From positions 1 through 18,848 of the forward strand of contig VBFZ01000166.1 of NCBI GenBank assembly GCA_005880805.1: a stretch of 18,848 nt of DNA, in the 5' to 3' direction. Both the position numbers and the translations under genes were made by a program. Shown piece by piece: positions 1-6,693 of this stretch (positions within the stretch are counted from its first letter, which is position 1; every line of letters begins with the position of its first letter). The DNA is from Chloroflexota bacterium (GTDB taxonomy: Bacteria > Chloroflexota > Limnocylindria > Limnocylindrales > CSP1-4). The notes under the pieces are model-generated. The model did not search any database. It worked only from the letters and a program-made list of their open reading frames with translations, and was not told where the DNA came from.

Positions 1-2
1 AA

Positions 3-140
3 TTGGTTCCGATCTTCCTGGCCCTCATCGAGCGCACGCCGCTCGATGTCGCCTTCGCCGAGTCAATCGAGCCGACGGTCCGGTCGCTTCGCCGAAAGAC
101 GAGGTCGACGAGGCGTCGACCAGTCGGCGGCCTCGTCTAG
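3..140 (+). CDS. C-terminal fragment of an unidentified protein (5' end outside window)
   Basis: The third forward frame is open from the window edge to a TAG at 138-140, giving 45 residues. They begin with a hydrophobic, helix-like stretch (LVPIFLALIERTPLDVAFAE) and end in a basic, arginine-rich tail (roughly residues 28-40). The composition looks more protein-like than the other two frames, which are arginine/serine-rich shadow sequence. I do not recognise the family. The gene would be transcribed toward the FMN reductase, from which it is separated by about 120 bases with no visible feature. The fragment is short, so it could also be a chance open frame. Confidence 0.4.
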   Translation: MVPIFLALIERTPLDVAFAESIEPTVRSLRRKTRSTRRRPVGGLV

Positions 141-263
141 GTCGGCCTGTCGACTCGTTCGGCCGTTTCGGGCGGGGACCCGGCCTTCGTGCGACGCTTC
201 GGCCCCGGCGCTTCGAGGGTGGCCGCACTGGCGGACTCGGCGTCGGCTGAGCTCGGAGATGCC

Positions 264-832
264 ATGGATCCGATCCGCGTGCTGGCGTTCGCCGGGAGCC
301 TTAGGCACGCCTCCTACAACAAGGGCTTGATCCGGGCTGCCGTTTCGCTCGCCCCGACCTCGATGACGCTCGAGATCTTCGATATCTCCGGCATCCCGCT
401 CTACAACCAGGACGTCGAGGACACCGGGGAACCGGAGGCAGTCGTGACCTTCAAGCAGGCTATCGCCGGCGCAGACGCGTTGCTCGTCGCGACACCCGAG
501 TACAACCACGGCGTGCCCGGCGTGCTCAAGAACGCGATCGACTGGGCGTCAAGGCCGCGCGCGACGAGTCCCCTCACCGACAGGCCGGTCGGGATCATGG
601 GCGCAAGCACGGGCCGTGGCGCCACCGCGCGAGCGCAGGCACAGCTGCGAGACACGTTCGTGTTCACTGGTGCGTGCGTGATGCCACGCCCGGAGGTGCT
701 GATCGGGGGCGCGACGCACATGTTCGAGGGCGGCGACCTGTTAACGAGCGCCTCCGCGGCTCAGTCCGTGACCTGCTCGTCGCCCTGCACACGTGGACGA
801 TTCGCCTCGGGTCCGGGAGCCTGGCGGCGTGA
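264..832 (+). pseudogene. NADPH-dependent FMN reductase, interrupted by a one-base frameshift
   Basis: This is a flavodoxin-fold NAD(P)H:FMN/quinone reductase, a cytosolic flavoenzyme that uses NADPH to reduce FMN or quinone-like substrates. The phosphate-binding loop reads GSLRHASYN (about residues 9-17). The family signature PEYNHGVPGVLKNAIDW (about 74-90) and a following GASTGRG are intact. The start is ATG 264 with GGAG at 255-258; the open frame extends upstream, but homology begins at MDPIRVLAFAGS. After GGDL (base 740) the frame turns into non-homologous serine/cysteine-rich sequence running to 1208. In the next frame, 743-832 gives NERLRGSVRDLLVALHTW and a TGA, exactly the expected family C-terminus. 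One missing base near 740-742 (for example CTGGTTAAC read as CTGTTAAC) would restore a protein of about 189 residues, the usual family length. It is either a fresh pseudogene or a sequencing error. Confidence 0.82.
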
Positions 833-928
833 ACCCCGTATCAGCACCTGCCCCTTTGCGCCCCTCCGCCTCTGCCTCGGGCACGAACGCGACGCAGCAC
901 ACGGTCGTCGTCACGCGCCTGAAGCGTG

Positions 929-1273
929 TCACCGACGGTCGCTGACGAACGCGAAGGCCTCCGCGGTCAGCGGGCGCCACTCCCCCAGGCTGCTCTCGGG
1001 GATCGTCACCCACTCCCGCATCGGTCGGCCCCTGCCGGCGTCAAAGGGCTGCCCGACCCCGCTCGTGAGGAGCTCATCCACCCTGGCCGCCGGCAGCTTC
1101 ACGACCAGCGAACCCTGGATGAGCATGGCGAAGATCCGGCCCGCGATCCTGAGGCCCGGGCTCGCGCCGAAACCCGTCCCCGTCGTCACGCCGGGCCGAC
1201 CACGATAGCGTTCGACGAGCTCCGCAAACGCCGCCTCGGCTGAATGGCTCTGGATCAATCTGGGAGACTCCAT
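929..1273 (-). CDS. TfoX/Sxy N-terminal-domain family protein
   Basis: A 114-residue protein matching the small TfoX N-terminal domain family common in high-G+C bacteria. Seen in the sequence are GRIFAMLIQGSLVVKLP (about residues 46-62), then RVDELLTSGVGQPFD, GRPMREWV and a C-terminal AEAFAFVSDRR. The glycine/phenylalanine core and the 'LVVKLP...R.D.L...G....FD...GR.M.EW' pattern are typical. TfoX in gammaproteobacteria is a competence regulator, but stand-alone N-domain proteins in other phyla have no assigned role, so I do not infer competence. The start is ATG 1273, with GGAGG at 1276-1280 only two bases away, closer than usual. It lies 22 bases downstream of the class I PPK2 gene on the same strand and is probably cotranscribed with it. 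Confidence 0.8.
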   Translation of the reverse strand: MESPRLIQSHSAEAAFAELVERYRGRPGVTTGTGFGASPGLRIAGRIFAMLIQGSLVVKLPAARVDELLTSGVGQPFDAGRGRPMREWVTIPESSLGEWRPLTAEAFAFVSDRR

Positions 1274-1295
1274 CCCCTCCGGCCGACCCTCGAGC

Positions 1296-2207
1296 TCAGT
1301 GCACCTCGGGCACGAAGGTCTGGTCCGTGAGCGGCGGGCGGACGTAGCCCGTGTCGGCCTGTCGCGGCGGCAGCTCGATCACGTCGGGCGTCAGGTCCTT
1401 GTACGGGATCAGGCCCAGCAGGTGGCTGATGCAGTTGAGCCGGGCGCGTTTCTTGTCGTCGGCGTTGACCACGTACCAGGGTGCCTGCTTGATGTCGCAG
1501 TGCGCGAACATCTCGTCCTTCGCCCGTGAATAGTCGAGCCAGCGCGAGCGCGACTGGAGGTCCATCGGGCTGAGCTTCCAGCGCTTGGCGTCGCTGACCG
1601 AGAACCAGTACTTGATCAGGATGATTCCGGACCGAATCAGCATGCGCTCGAACTCGGGACAGGAGCGGAGAAACTCCTGGTACTCCTCGTCCGAGCAGAA
1701 GCCCATCACCCGCTCGACGCCGGCGCGGTTGTACCAGCTCCGGTCGAACAGCACCATCTCCCCGGCCGCGGGCAGGTGGGCGACGTAGCGCTGGAAATAC
1801 CACTGCGACTTCTCGCGCTCGGAGGGCGCTGGAAGGGCGACCACTCGGCAGATACGAGGATTGAGGCTCTGGGTGATGGTCTTGATGACGCCGCCCTTTC
1901 CGGCGGCATCACGCCCCTCGAAGATCACGACCACGTTGAGACCCTGGTGGCGGATCCACTCCTGGAGCTTGACGAGCTCGAGCTGGAGGCGGATCAGTTC
2001 GGGCAGGTAGTCCTTGTTCCTGAGGCGTGCCCGAACCGCGCTCGCACCATCCGACAACTGCTCGGGGGATCGCGCAGCGGCGCTGATCCGCGCCTTTTCC
2101 GGTCGACCGTCGGCCTTGGCCCGCCGCTCATCTGGCGTCGCGCGTTGGCCGTCGGTGTCCGCTCGCTTTGCAGGCGCTCGGTCTGTCGTCCCCGTCTTCT
2201 TCGGCAT
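1296..2207 (-). CDS. ppk2: Polyphosphate kinase 2, class I (polyP:ADP/GDP phosphotransferase)
   Basis: A cytosolic PPK2-family kinase of 303 residues that transfers phosphate between polyphosphate and nucleotides; class I enzymes usually act on nucleoside diphosphates. The P-loop is FEGRDAAGKGG (about 96-106). The class I stretch NPRICRVVALPAPSEREK is followed by SQWYFQRYVAHLP (about 116-145), and the Walker B/lid region is FDRSWYNRAGVE (about 154-165). These residues are the strongest evidence for class I. The first 55 residues are charged, rich in K, R, D and A, and probably disordered. ATG 2207 has no convincing ribosome site; a start further in would remove only the tail. TfoX-like follows 22 bases downstream. 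A second PPK2 of a different class lies at 15254-16291. PPK2 acts reversibly in vitro in many members, so direction in vivo is not decided by sequence. Confidence 0.95.
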   Translation of the reverse strand: MPKKTGTTDRAPAKRADTDGQRATPDERRAKADGRPEKARISAAARSPEQLSDGASAVRARLRNKDYLPELIRLQLELVKLQEWIRHQGLNVVVIFEGRDAAGKGGVIKTITQSLNPRICRVVALPAPSEREKSQWYFQRYVAHLPAAGEMVLFDRSWYNRAGVERVMGFCSDEEYQEFLRSCPEFERMLIRSGIILIKYWFSVSDAKRWKLSPMDLQSRSRWLDYSRAKDEMFAHCDIKQAPWYVVNADDKKRARLNCISHLLGLIPYKDLTPDVIELPPRQADTGYVRPPLTDQTFVPEVH

Positions 2208-2323
2208 CGGGCATCCGTTCGAAGCGTGAGGTGGTGCCGAACGCTAGCACGACACTCGGCCCAACGCACCGGTCCTCTGATCGGGTCGGCAGCAACTCCC
2301 TGGGTGCCACGCCCGTCAGGCGG

Positions 2324-2665
2324 TCACCAACCCTCGTCGTGAGCCCGAGCCTCGGCCTGGTACTCGCGCCGGAGGCGCCCGACTTCGAGTTCGACCTCTG
2401 CCCGCGAGGCCTCGTCGTAGGCATGAGCCAACCGTCGCTCCGCGGCGCGCCAGTCGTCCAGGATCCGGTGGAGCGGACCCCCGCTCGCCTCGGGCGAACC
2501 GTGGCTGAGCGAGCCGGGCCGCGACGCGGTGGAGGCGACTGCCGCCCTGCCGGGGTGGAGGCGGCCGTTGTCGTCGAGGCTGTAACCCATCGCCTCGAGC
2601 GTCTCCTTGAGCCGACCGAACCGCTCGGCGTCCGGCATCGACTCGAGAATCCGGTTCTCGCTCAT
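2324..2665 (-). CDS. Small charged protein of unknown function
   Basis: A 113-residue protein starting MSENRILESM at ATG 2665, preceded by a purine-rich GAGGGGGG about nine bases upstream that supports this start over an in-frame one at 2797. The N-terminal part (about 10-40) reads like a short helical motif ending in 'ETLEAMGYSLDDNGRL'. The middle (about 40-62) is low-complexity, rich in S, G, A and P. The last 45 residues are highly charged (WRAAERRLAHAYDEASRAE and on), predicted as amphipathic helix or coiled coil. No signal peptide, membrane segment or catalytic motif is visible. I do not recognise the family. It sits between PPK2 (116 bases downstream) and the PucR-type regulator (391 bases upstream) on the same strand. 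Confidence 0.6.
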   Translation of the reverse strand: MSENRILESMPDAERFGRLKETLEAMGYSLDDNGRLHPGRAAVASTASRPGSLSHGSPEASGGPLHRILDDWRAAERRLAHAYDEASRAEVELEVGRLRREYQAEARAHDEGW

Positions 2666-3056
2666 CACTCGAGCCCCCCTCGGGCGCGACCGCGACCGGG
2701 CATCAAGCCCGGATCCCCTCTCTGGACCGGCCGTGTGTCCGGTCGATGGATGCCTCAGGGTCGAACGGAAGGCCGCCACCGGCAATGGAGCCGGCACGCC
2801 TCTTGGTCGATGGGCGACCTACTCTCGATGGGGGTTGCGCTCGCCGCGTGCTCACTGAGGGTCGGGTGTGGAGATCCTGACCAACCGACAACGAGATGCG
2901 GACTGCCGATTCTGCGCAACCCCGGCTGCCGATTTCTGGCGCGTCGTGGCCTTGGCAGGGACGCGCCGCGCTGGCACGCTCATGTCCCCGGCAGAGCCGC
3001 GCAAGCGGCGGTCGTGCGTGGCAGGCTGGCGGCACCCCCTCCGCCAGCCAGCCACA
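2666..3056. other. Intergenic stretch without a supported gene
   Basis: About 390 bases lie between the unknown small gene and the PucR-type regulator, both minus strand. The open frames here are arginine/serine/alanine-rich and have no usable ribosome site or homology, so I reject them. The stretch holds a hairpin just past the regulator stop (3024-3049, listed separately), a small inverted repeat GACCGG/CCGGTC (2725-2730 and 2739-2744), and presumably the promoter of the small gene. I see no convincing -35/-10 pair. Confidence 0.5.
3024..3049 (-). terminator. Hairpin terminator after the PucR-type regulator
   Basis: A perfect 9-bp inverted repeat, GGCTGGCGG and CCGCCAGCC, with an 8-base loop begins seven bases past the regulator stop codon on the minus strand. 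No T-run follows it, which is usual for G+C-rich genomes. A terminator is the simplest reading. Confidence 0.55.
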
Positions 3057-4298
3057 TCACGCCACCGGTACCCCCGGGGTCTCCCGCTCCAGCTGGTAGG
3101 CGAAGAGGGCTACCGAGAGCCGGAGTGTTGCTCCCGAGTCGAGGGGATGCCCAAGGAGATCCTCGACTCGCTGGAGCCGGTAGGCGACGGTTCGCGGCGC
3201 CAGGTGCAGCCGACGGGCGGCCTCGCGCGCGTTGTGGCCGACGGCGAAGTACACGCCGAGCGTCTCCAGCAGAGCCGATCCCATCCTGGCGTCGCCCAGG
3301 ATCGGCCCGAGCTCGGCCAATACGGCGCGATTGCGGAGTCCCTCGTCGAGCGACAGCAGGGTCTCGAGATCCAGGTCATCGGCGTTGGGAATCCAGCCGG
3401 TGCGGCCCACGCGTTCCGCGGTCCGCATCGCGTCGCGCAGGCGTTCCATCGATGCCGCGAGAAGATCGACGTGGCCGACCTCCGGACCGGCGATCGCGAC
3501 CCACGAGCGGCGCCCTGATCCTCCCCCGGCCTGGGTGAAGGCCGTACGTACCCGGCTGTCCCCGTTGACGTTGGCCTGCTCGAGGACCACGGCCCGTCCG
3601 CGCCACTCGACGATCTCGGGCAGGGCGAACGTCAGCCGGCGGCCCGGGCGCGGCGTGCCGAGCCCTCTGCGCATGGCTTCGGTTATCGAGTCGACCTCTG
3701 ATTCGGGTCGGCCCGGTCCGGCGGAAATGAGCGTCAGCCGATACGTCTCGTCGGCCGTCAACCCGTGGCGCTCGGCGCGTCGGCGGCGGCGAAGCGCGTC
3801 CAGCCGGTCCATCGGCGGCGACACGAGCAGTTCGTCGAGGAATGCGCGTCGAGCCTCCGCCTGGCTTGCCGCCATCTCCCGATCCGCGTCGGCGTAGGCA
3901 AGCCAGAGGTTCCTGACGGCGACCTCGACCGCAGTCAGGACCGTGTCGCCGTCCTTGGCGAGATCGGGCGGCCGCTCCTCGCCTTCGCCGAGCGCGCGCC
4001 ACAGCGTGCGAGCCGTGCCGGTAGCGGCTTCGACCAGGTAGTGGAGCGGGATGTCCATGTGCGCCGCCCGACTCGCGACGCTGCGGAGGCGACGCGTTGC
4101 GCTGCCGACCTCGCGTGGATCGGCGACCAGATCGAGGACGAGGTCGCGGGATGCCTGGATCAGGTCAGGGTCGAGACCGCGACCGCCCGCCGCAGCCGCA
4201 CGGAGCGTCACGTCCTCGCGAAGCGCTTCTGCGACGGCCCGCCGACGACGCTCACCGGCGTCGCTGGTCCTGTGCGGCCGATCGACCATGTCAGTCAT
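3057..4298 (-). CDS. PucR-type transcriptional regulator (C-terminal helix-turn-helix)
   Basis: A 413-residue cytosolic DNA-binding regulator. The diagnostic part is the C-terminal PucR helix-turn-helix (about 343-403): LLETLGVYFAVGHNAREAAR, RLHLAPRTVAYRLQRVEDLL, then LRLSVALFAYQL. The family pattern 'L..TL..Y......N...AA..L.....TV.YRL.R...L' is fully present. The N-terminal half (about 15-160) is helical and alanine/arginine-rich, resembling the RsbRD-like N-terminal domain that often precedes this module. A GGDEF-like middle domain (about 175-320) is weakly suggested. No known ligand-binding motif is visible, so the signal is unknown. ATG 4298 and ATG 4289 are both possible starts and neither has a strong ribosome site. 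It is followed by a hairpin terminator. A 100-base gap, containing another hairpin, separates it from DUF1269, so it is likely its own transcription unit. Confidence 0.88.
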   Translation of the reverse strand: MTDMVDRPHRTSDAGERRRRAVAEALREDVTLRAAAAGGRGLDPDLIQASRDLVLDLVADPREVGSATRRLRSVASRAAHMDIPLHYLVEAATGTARTLWRALGEGEERPPDLAKDGDTVLTAVEVAVRNLWLAYADADREMAASQAEARRAFLDELLVSPPMDRLDALRRRRRAERHGLTADETYRLTLISAGPGRPESEVDSITEAMRRGLGTPRPGRRLTFALPEIVEWRGRAVVLEQANVNGDSRVRTAFTQAGGGSGRRSWVAIAGPEVGHVDLLAASMERLRDAMRTAERVGRTGWIPNADDLDLETLLSLDEGLRNRAVLAELGPILGDARMGSALLETLGVYFAVGHNAREAARRLHLAPRTVAYRLQRVEDLLGHPLDSGATLRLSVALFAYQLERETPGVPVA

Positions 4299-4335
4299 CC
4301 AGGTGTCGCGACCGGGAGACCGAGCCTGCCGGCCC

Positions 4336-4384
4336 GGCCATGGCGGTAGCCCACCCCGTGCCGACAGAATGGGCTACCACGGCC
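4336..4384 (-). terminator. Hairpin terminator after the DUF1269 gene
   Basis: An inverted repeat GGTAGCCCA (4345-4353) and TGGGCTACC (4370-4378) forms a 9-bp stem with a 16-base loop. An outer GGCC/GGCC pair (4336-4339 and 4381-4384) extends it after a small internal loop. It starts 14 bases past the DUF1269 stop on the minus strand, so a terminator is likely. It lies just upstream of the PucR-type gene and could also affect that leader. Confidence 0.5.
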
Positions 4385-4398
4385 GAAAGAACGAAGGC

Positions 4399-4881
4399 TC
4401 AGGCGTGAGCGAGCGCCTTCGTGATCTCCTCTTCGGCCTCTTTCGTCAGCGACGTGCGGAGCACTTCCCCGCCATACGGGGCGAGGGCATCCAACGCCTT
4501 GTCCGGGGTCACCTTGCTGAACACCAGGACGACCGCCGAAGAGCCCGGCTTCAGGACGTCCTGGACCTTGGCCCGGAAGTCATCGTCGATGCCCATGTCC
4601 GCAGCCTTGCCGAGGGCCGCGCCCATCAGCCCACCCACGATGAGACCGCCGATCGGCACGAAGAACAGCAGCCCGAGCAGCCCACCCCACAAGGCGCCGG
4701 TCGCGGCTCCCGCACCGACGGCACCGGTGGGCGTCTGGACGTGGATCTTTCCGTCCTCGCCCCGCTGCAGCACCGCTGCCGAGCCGTCGATGATGTAGCT
4801 CTTCTGAAGCTCCTGAACCTGGGAGAAGACCTTTTCCGCCGTGGCCTCGTCGGGATAACCGAGTACGACGAGATCAGCCAT
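4399..4881 (-). CDS. DUF1269 family protein with glycine-zipper segment
   Basis: A 160-residue protein of the DUF1269 family, whose biochemical role is not known. The N-terminal part, MADLVVLGYPDEATAEKVFS, and the C-terminal part, KPGSSAVVLVFSKVTPDKAL, are two alpha/beta segments. Between them (about 53-91) sits a glycine-rich hydrophobic segment (GAVGAGAATGALWGG, then LLGLLFFVPIGGLIVGGLMG) typical of a glycine zipper that inserts into or associates with the membrane. The start is ATG 4881, fixed by AGGAGG at 4888-4893 six bases upstream; the open frame extends further, to 5118, without support. It ends in a hairpin terminator. Its flanking segments resemble the DUF6325 protein at 9909-10367. 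It is divergent from the SHOCT gene at 5104. DUF1269 and SHOCT genes often co-occur near stress functions, but no function is proven. Confidence 0.88.
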   Translation of the reverse strand: MADLVVLGYPDEATAEKVFSQVQELQKSYIIDGSAAVLQRGEDGKIHVQTPTGAVGAGAATGALWGGLLGLLFFVPIGGLIVGGLMGAALGKAADMGIDDDFRAKVQDVLKPGSSAVVLVFSKVTPDKALDALAPYGGEVLRTSLTKEAEEEITKALAHA

Positions 4882-4883
4882 GT

Positions 4884-4898
4884 CCAACCTCCTGTTGG
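4884..4898 (-). promoter_or_regulatory. Ribosome-binding site of DUF1269 inside a small hairpin
   Basis: On the minus strand the sequence CCAAC-AGGAG-GTTGG forms a 5-bp stem with the Shine-Dalgarno AGGAG as its five-base loop, four bases short of the ATG triplet region. The AGGAGG motif decides the start at 4881. Whether the hairpin affects translation is unknown; the stem is short. Confidence 0.5.
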
Positions 4899-4967
4899 TC
4901 GCTCGCTGAATCGCGACCCCTGGGGGCGCGTAGCCGCAGGGTGCTCGGCCGAGCGTCGACGACCAAT

Positions 4968-5002
4968 GGGGCGCGCAGGCATCCGCCCGGGACGCGCGCC
5001 CC
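4968..5002. repeat. Inverted repeat in the DUF1269/SHOCT divergent intergenic region
   Basis: GGGGCGCGC (4968-4976) and GCGCGCCCC (4994-5002) are perfect 9-base arms separated by 17 bases. It lies between two divergent genes and could be an operator for one or both, or a leader hairpin for the SHOCT transcript. The rest of 4882-5103 shows no gene. Confidence 0.4.
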
Positions 5003-5103
5003 CCGTGGGCTGATGGAGGCTCGGACAAGTCGGTCGACGCCCCGCCAACCGACGCGTGCCCACCCTTGCCGGCCTGTGTCGACCCGTCGACCGTGATGGC
5101 GCG

Positions 5104-5406
5104 ATGGGTACGTGGCACGACGCCGGCGATGAGGCGGGGCTCGCCGATCGGGGAGAGCCATCGGGCGAGGGTGGGACGTACCGCGTCGCTTCGTCCGAGG
5201 CCGATCGCTCATTCGAGCGTATCCAGACTGACGGCCGATGGCGGATCATTGGCTGGAGGAGCTCCACTGCCGGGCCTCAGCACAGGGATGGACGCGCCTT
5301 CGCCGAGGCCATTGCCCGGCTCATGGTTTTGCACGACCTGAAGACGACCGGCGCGTTGACCTACGACGAGTTCACGGTCCTCAAGGCGCGACTTCTCGGG
5401 CTGTAG
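5104..5406 (+). CDS. SHOCT-domain small protein
   Basis: A roughly 100-residue protein ending in a SHOCT domain: IARLMVLHDLKTTGALTYDE followed by FTVLKARLLGL. This is the short C-terminal helical motif 'L..L..L...G.LT..EF...K..LL' that usually mediates oligomerisation or localisation of small bacterial proteins. The first 60 residues are polar and include a tryptophan-containing 'DGRWRIIGWRS' stretch that I cannot assign. The start is uncertain: ATG 5104 or an upstream GTG 5056, both in frame and neither with a good ribosome site. The gene is divergent from DUF1269 and converges on the histidine kinase across a strong hairpin. A second SHOCT protein sits at 10381-10737. Confidence 0.72.
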   Translation: MGTWHDAGDEAGLADRGEPSGEGGTYRVASSEADRSFERIQTDGRWRIIGWRSSTAGPQHRDGRAFAEAIARLMVLHDLKTTGALTYDEFTVLKARLLGL

Positions 5407-5591
5407 GGGCCTTGACGCTCTGATTCCGGCGGTTCTGCCGAGCCGGATGCTGGCTCGGAGATCGCGGGACCGGCTCAGGGCTGGGTCCAGAGGCAGATGC
5501 CGATCAAGCCCGAAGCCCCCAGGTCCTCGGGCTCGAGTCGGTCGGCCGTTCCGCAATTCGATCCGGAAGCGGGCCGTCTCCCGGCGCGCCT

Positions 5592-5630
5592 CCGGCGTCC
5601 AGCCGTACCCCCAGGATGGCTGGACGCCGG
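5592..5630. terminator. Bidirectional hairpin terminator between SHOCT and histidine kinase genes
   Basis: A perfect 13-bp stem, CCGGCGTCCAGCC (5592-5604) and GGCTGGACGCCGG (5618-5630), with a 13-base loop, lies between two convergent genes ending at 5406 and 5659. It is 29 bases past the kinase stop. No T-run flanks it on either side. Position and strength fit a shared terminator. The rest of 5407-5658 holds no gene that I can support. Confidence 0.65.
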
Positions 5631-5658
5631 TGCGCGTGGGAGGGAGGAAAACTGCTGA

Positions 5659-6540
5659 CTAGTGGCCGGGCCCTCTGTAGCTCGTTGTGACCGGAACGTC
5701 GCCGAGGATCCGTGTGCCAAGCCCGGGATGAGAGTCCACGGTCAAATGGCCGCCAAGCACCCCGACCCGGTCCGCGAGGCTGGCCAGCCCAAGGCCGGGC
5801 TGCACTCGGCCGGGATCGAAGCCGACGCCGGAGTCCTCAACGCTGAACGAGACGCGGTTCCGCTCTCCCCGCAGCCGGATGCGGGCGACTGCCTTTGACC
5901 CGGCGTGCTTCACGATGTTCTGGAGTGCCTCGAGGCACGAGAAGTAGACGGCCCGCTCGACGTCCGGCGGATAGCGGCCGAACGCTTGCGTTTCGACGGC
6001 CACCTTGACCGGCGCATGGGCCGCGGCCGATCGGAGTCGCTCCGCCACACCGTTGCGCAGCAGGAGCTGCGGGCTGCCGTCGCGGGTCACGCTGCGAATG
6101 TCGGCGAGAGCGGCGTCGAGGTCGCGCTCGAGGCGCTCGATGGTCGCGCTCTCGCCGGGTTGGTGGGCTCGTGCGCCCAGCAGCCCGAGGTGGATGCGAA
6201 CGCAGACCAGGCGCTGCTGAGCGCTGTCATGGAGGTCGCGCTCGATCCGCTGTCGCTCCAGGTCGATCGCGTCAATAGCCCGCAGACGCGCTCGGCGCAG
6301 CTCCCGTTGGAGGGAAAGTCGCTGGAGTTCGAACCAGATGACGATGCCGAGACCGACAGCAAGAAGCAGGATCTCGAAGGGCGTCCCGAATTGCTCGGGT
6401 GACGACGCGAACAGTACGGCCAGGGTGGTGGCGATCGCGACGGCTGCGAACTGGCCGACGGCGCGGAGCCCCTCGGCGTCGGGCATCCGGAACGATGGGG
6501 TCGCTCGAGCGTGTGATGCGTGTGTTCTACCGGCCAGCAT
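5659..6540 (-). CDS. NarL-type sensor histidine kinase (HisKA_3/HATPase)
   Basis: A 293-residue membrane histidine kinase. It autophosphorylates a histidine and passes the phosphate to a response regulator. Two membrane helices (about 26-46 and 55-73) come first, with only a short loop between them, so there is no sizeable extracytoplasmic sensor. A coiled linker follows, then the HisKA_3 box LERQRIERDLHDSAQQRL with phosphoacceptor His104. The HATPase domain has the N box in ALQNIVKHA (Asn208), the G1 box DSGVGFD (236-242) and the G2 box GLGLASLADRVG (249-260). The start ATG 6540 is set by GGGGGAGGG a few bases upstream; the frame extends to 6621 without support. No response regulator is adjacent. 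The NarL/FixJ regulator at 10855-11643 is a candidate partner by type only. The MalT-like gene is 153 bases upstream on the same strand. Confidence 0.93.
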   Translation of the reverse strand: MLAGRTHASHARATPSFRMPDAEGLRAVGQFAAVAIATTLAVLFASSPEQFGTPFEILLLAVGLGIVIWFELQRLSLQRELRRARLRAIDAIDLERQRIERDLHDSAQQRLVCVRIHLGLLGARAHQPGESATIERLERDLDAALADIRSVTRDGSPQLLLRNGVAERLRSAAAHAPVKVAVETQAFGRYPPDVERAVYFSCLEALQNIVKHAGSKAVARIRLRGERNRVSFSVEDSGVGFDPGRVQPGLGLASLADRVGVLGGHLTVDSHPGLGTRILGDVPVTTSYRGPGH

Positions 6541-6601
6541 TTGCCCTCCCCCGTTAGAGGGACCGGCCGTGCCTCGATGGCGTCCCCCTAGCCTGGCGCA
6601 T

Positions 6602-6618
6602 GTCAAGCGATGTTTGAC
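6602..6618 (-). promoter_or_regulatory. Inverted repeat with a TTGACA box upstream of the histidine kinase
   Basis: GTCAA (6602-6606) and TTGAC (6614-6618) are inverted with a 7-base spacer, about 60 bases before the kinase start. Read on the minus strand, 6606-6601 is TTGACA, a perfect -35 consensus, but I find no good -10 at 16-18 bases. It may be an operator or promoter element. Confidence 0.3.
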
Positions 6619-6664
6619 CAAGAGTAGGTCCGTAGCGAGCTGGCGTCATCACCCGCTGACCATC

Positions 6665-6676
6665 TCACCCGGGTGA
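6665..6676. repeat. 12-bp perfect palindrome TCACCCGGGTGA
   Basis: TCACCCGGGTGA lies between the end of the MalT-like gene and the start of the histidine kinase gene, beside an A+T-rich patch (6677-6696). It could be a dimeric regulator site. The outer copy ATCACCC (6648-6654) can also pair with GGGTGAT (6671-6677), giving a 7-bp hairpin past the MalT-like stop, so a terminator is an alternative. Confidence 0.3.
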
Positions 6677-6693
6677 TTTCATTTACTGTGCAA

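Noticed and set aside
833..1208. C-terminal extension of the FMN reductase in its first frame
   Set aside because: The true family C-terminus is in the next frame, ending at 832. The extension is antisense to the TfoX-like gene.
2168..3538. 456-codon open frame on the plus strand
   Set aside because: It crosses antisense to the small unknown gene, an intergenic region and the PucR-type gene. It is arginine/proline-rich without domains.
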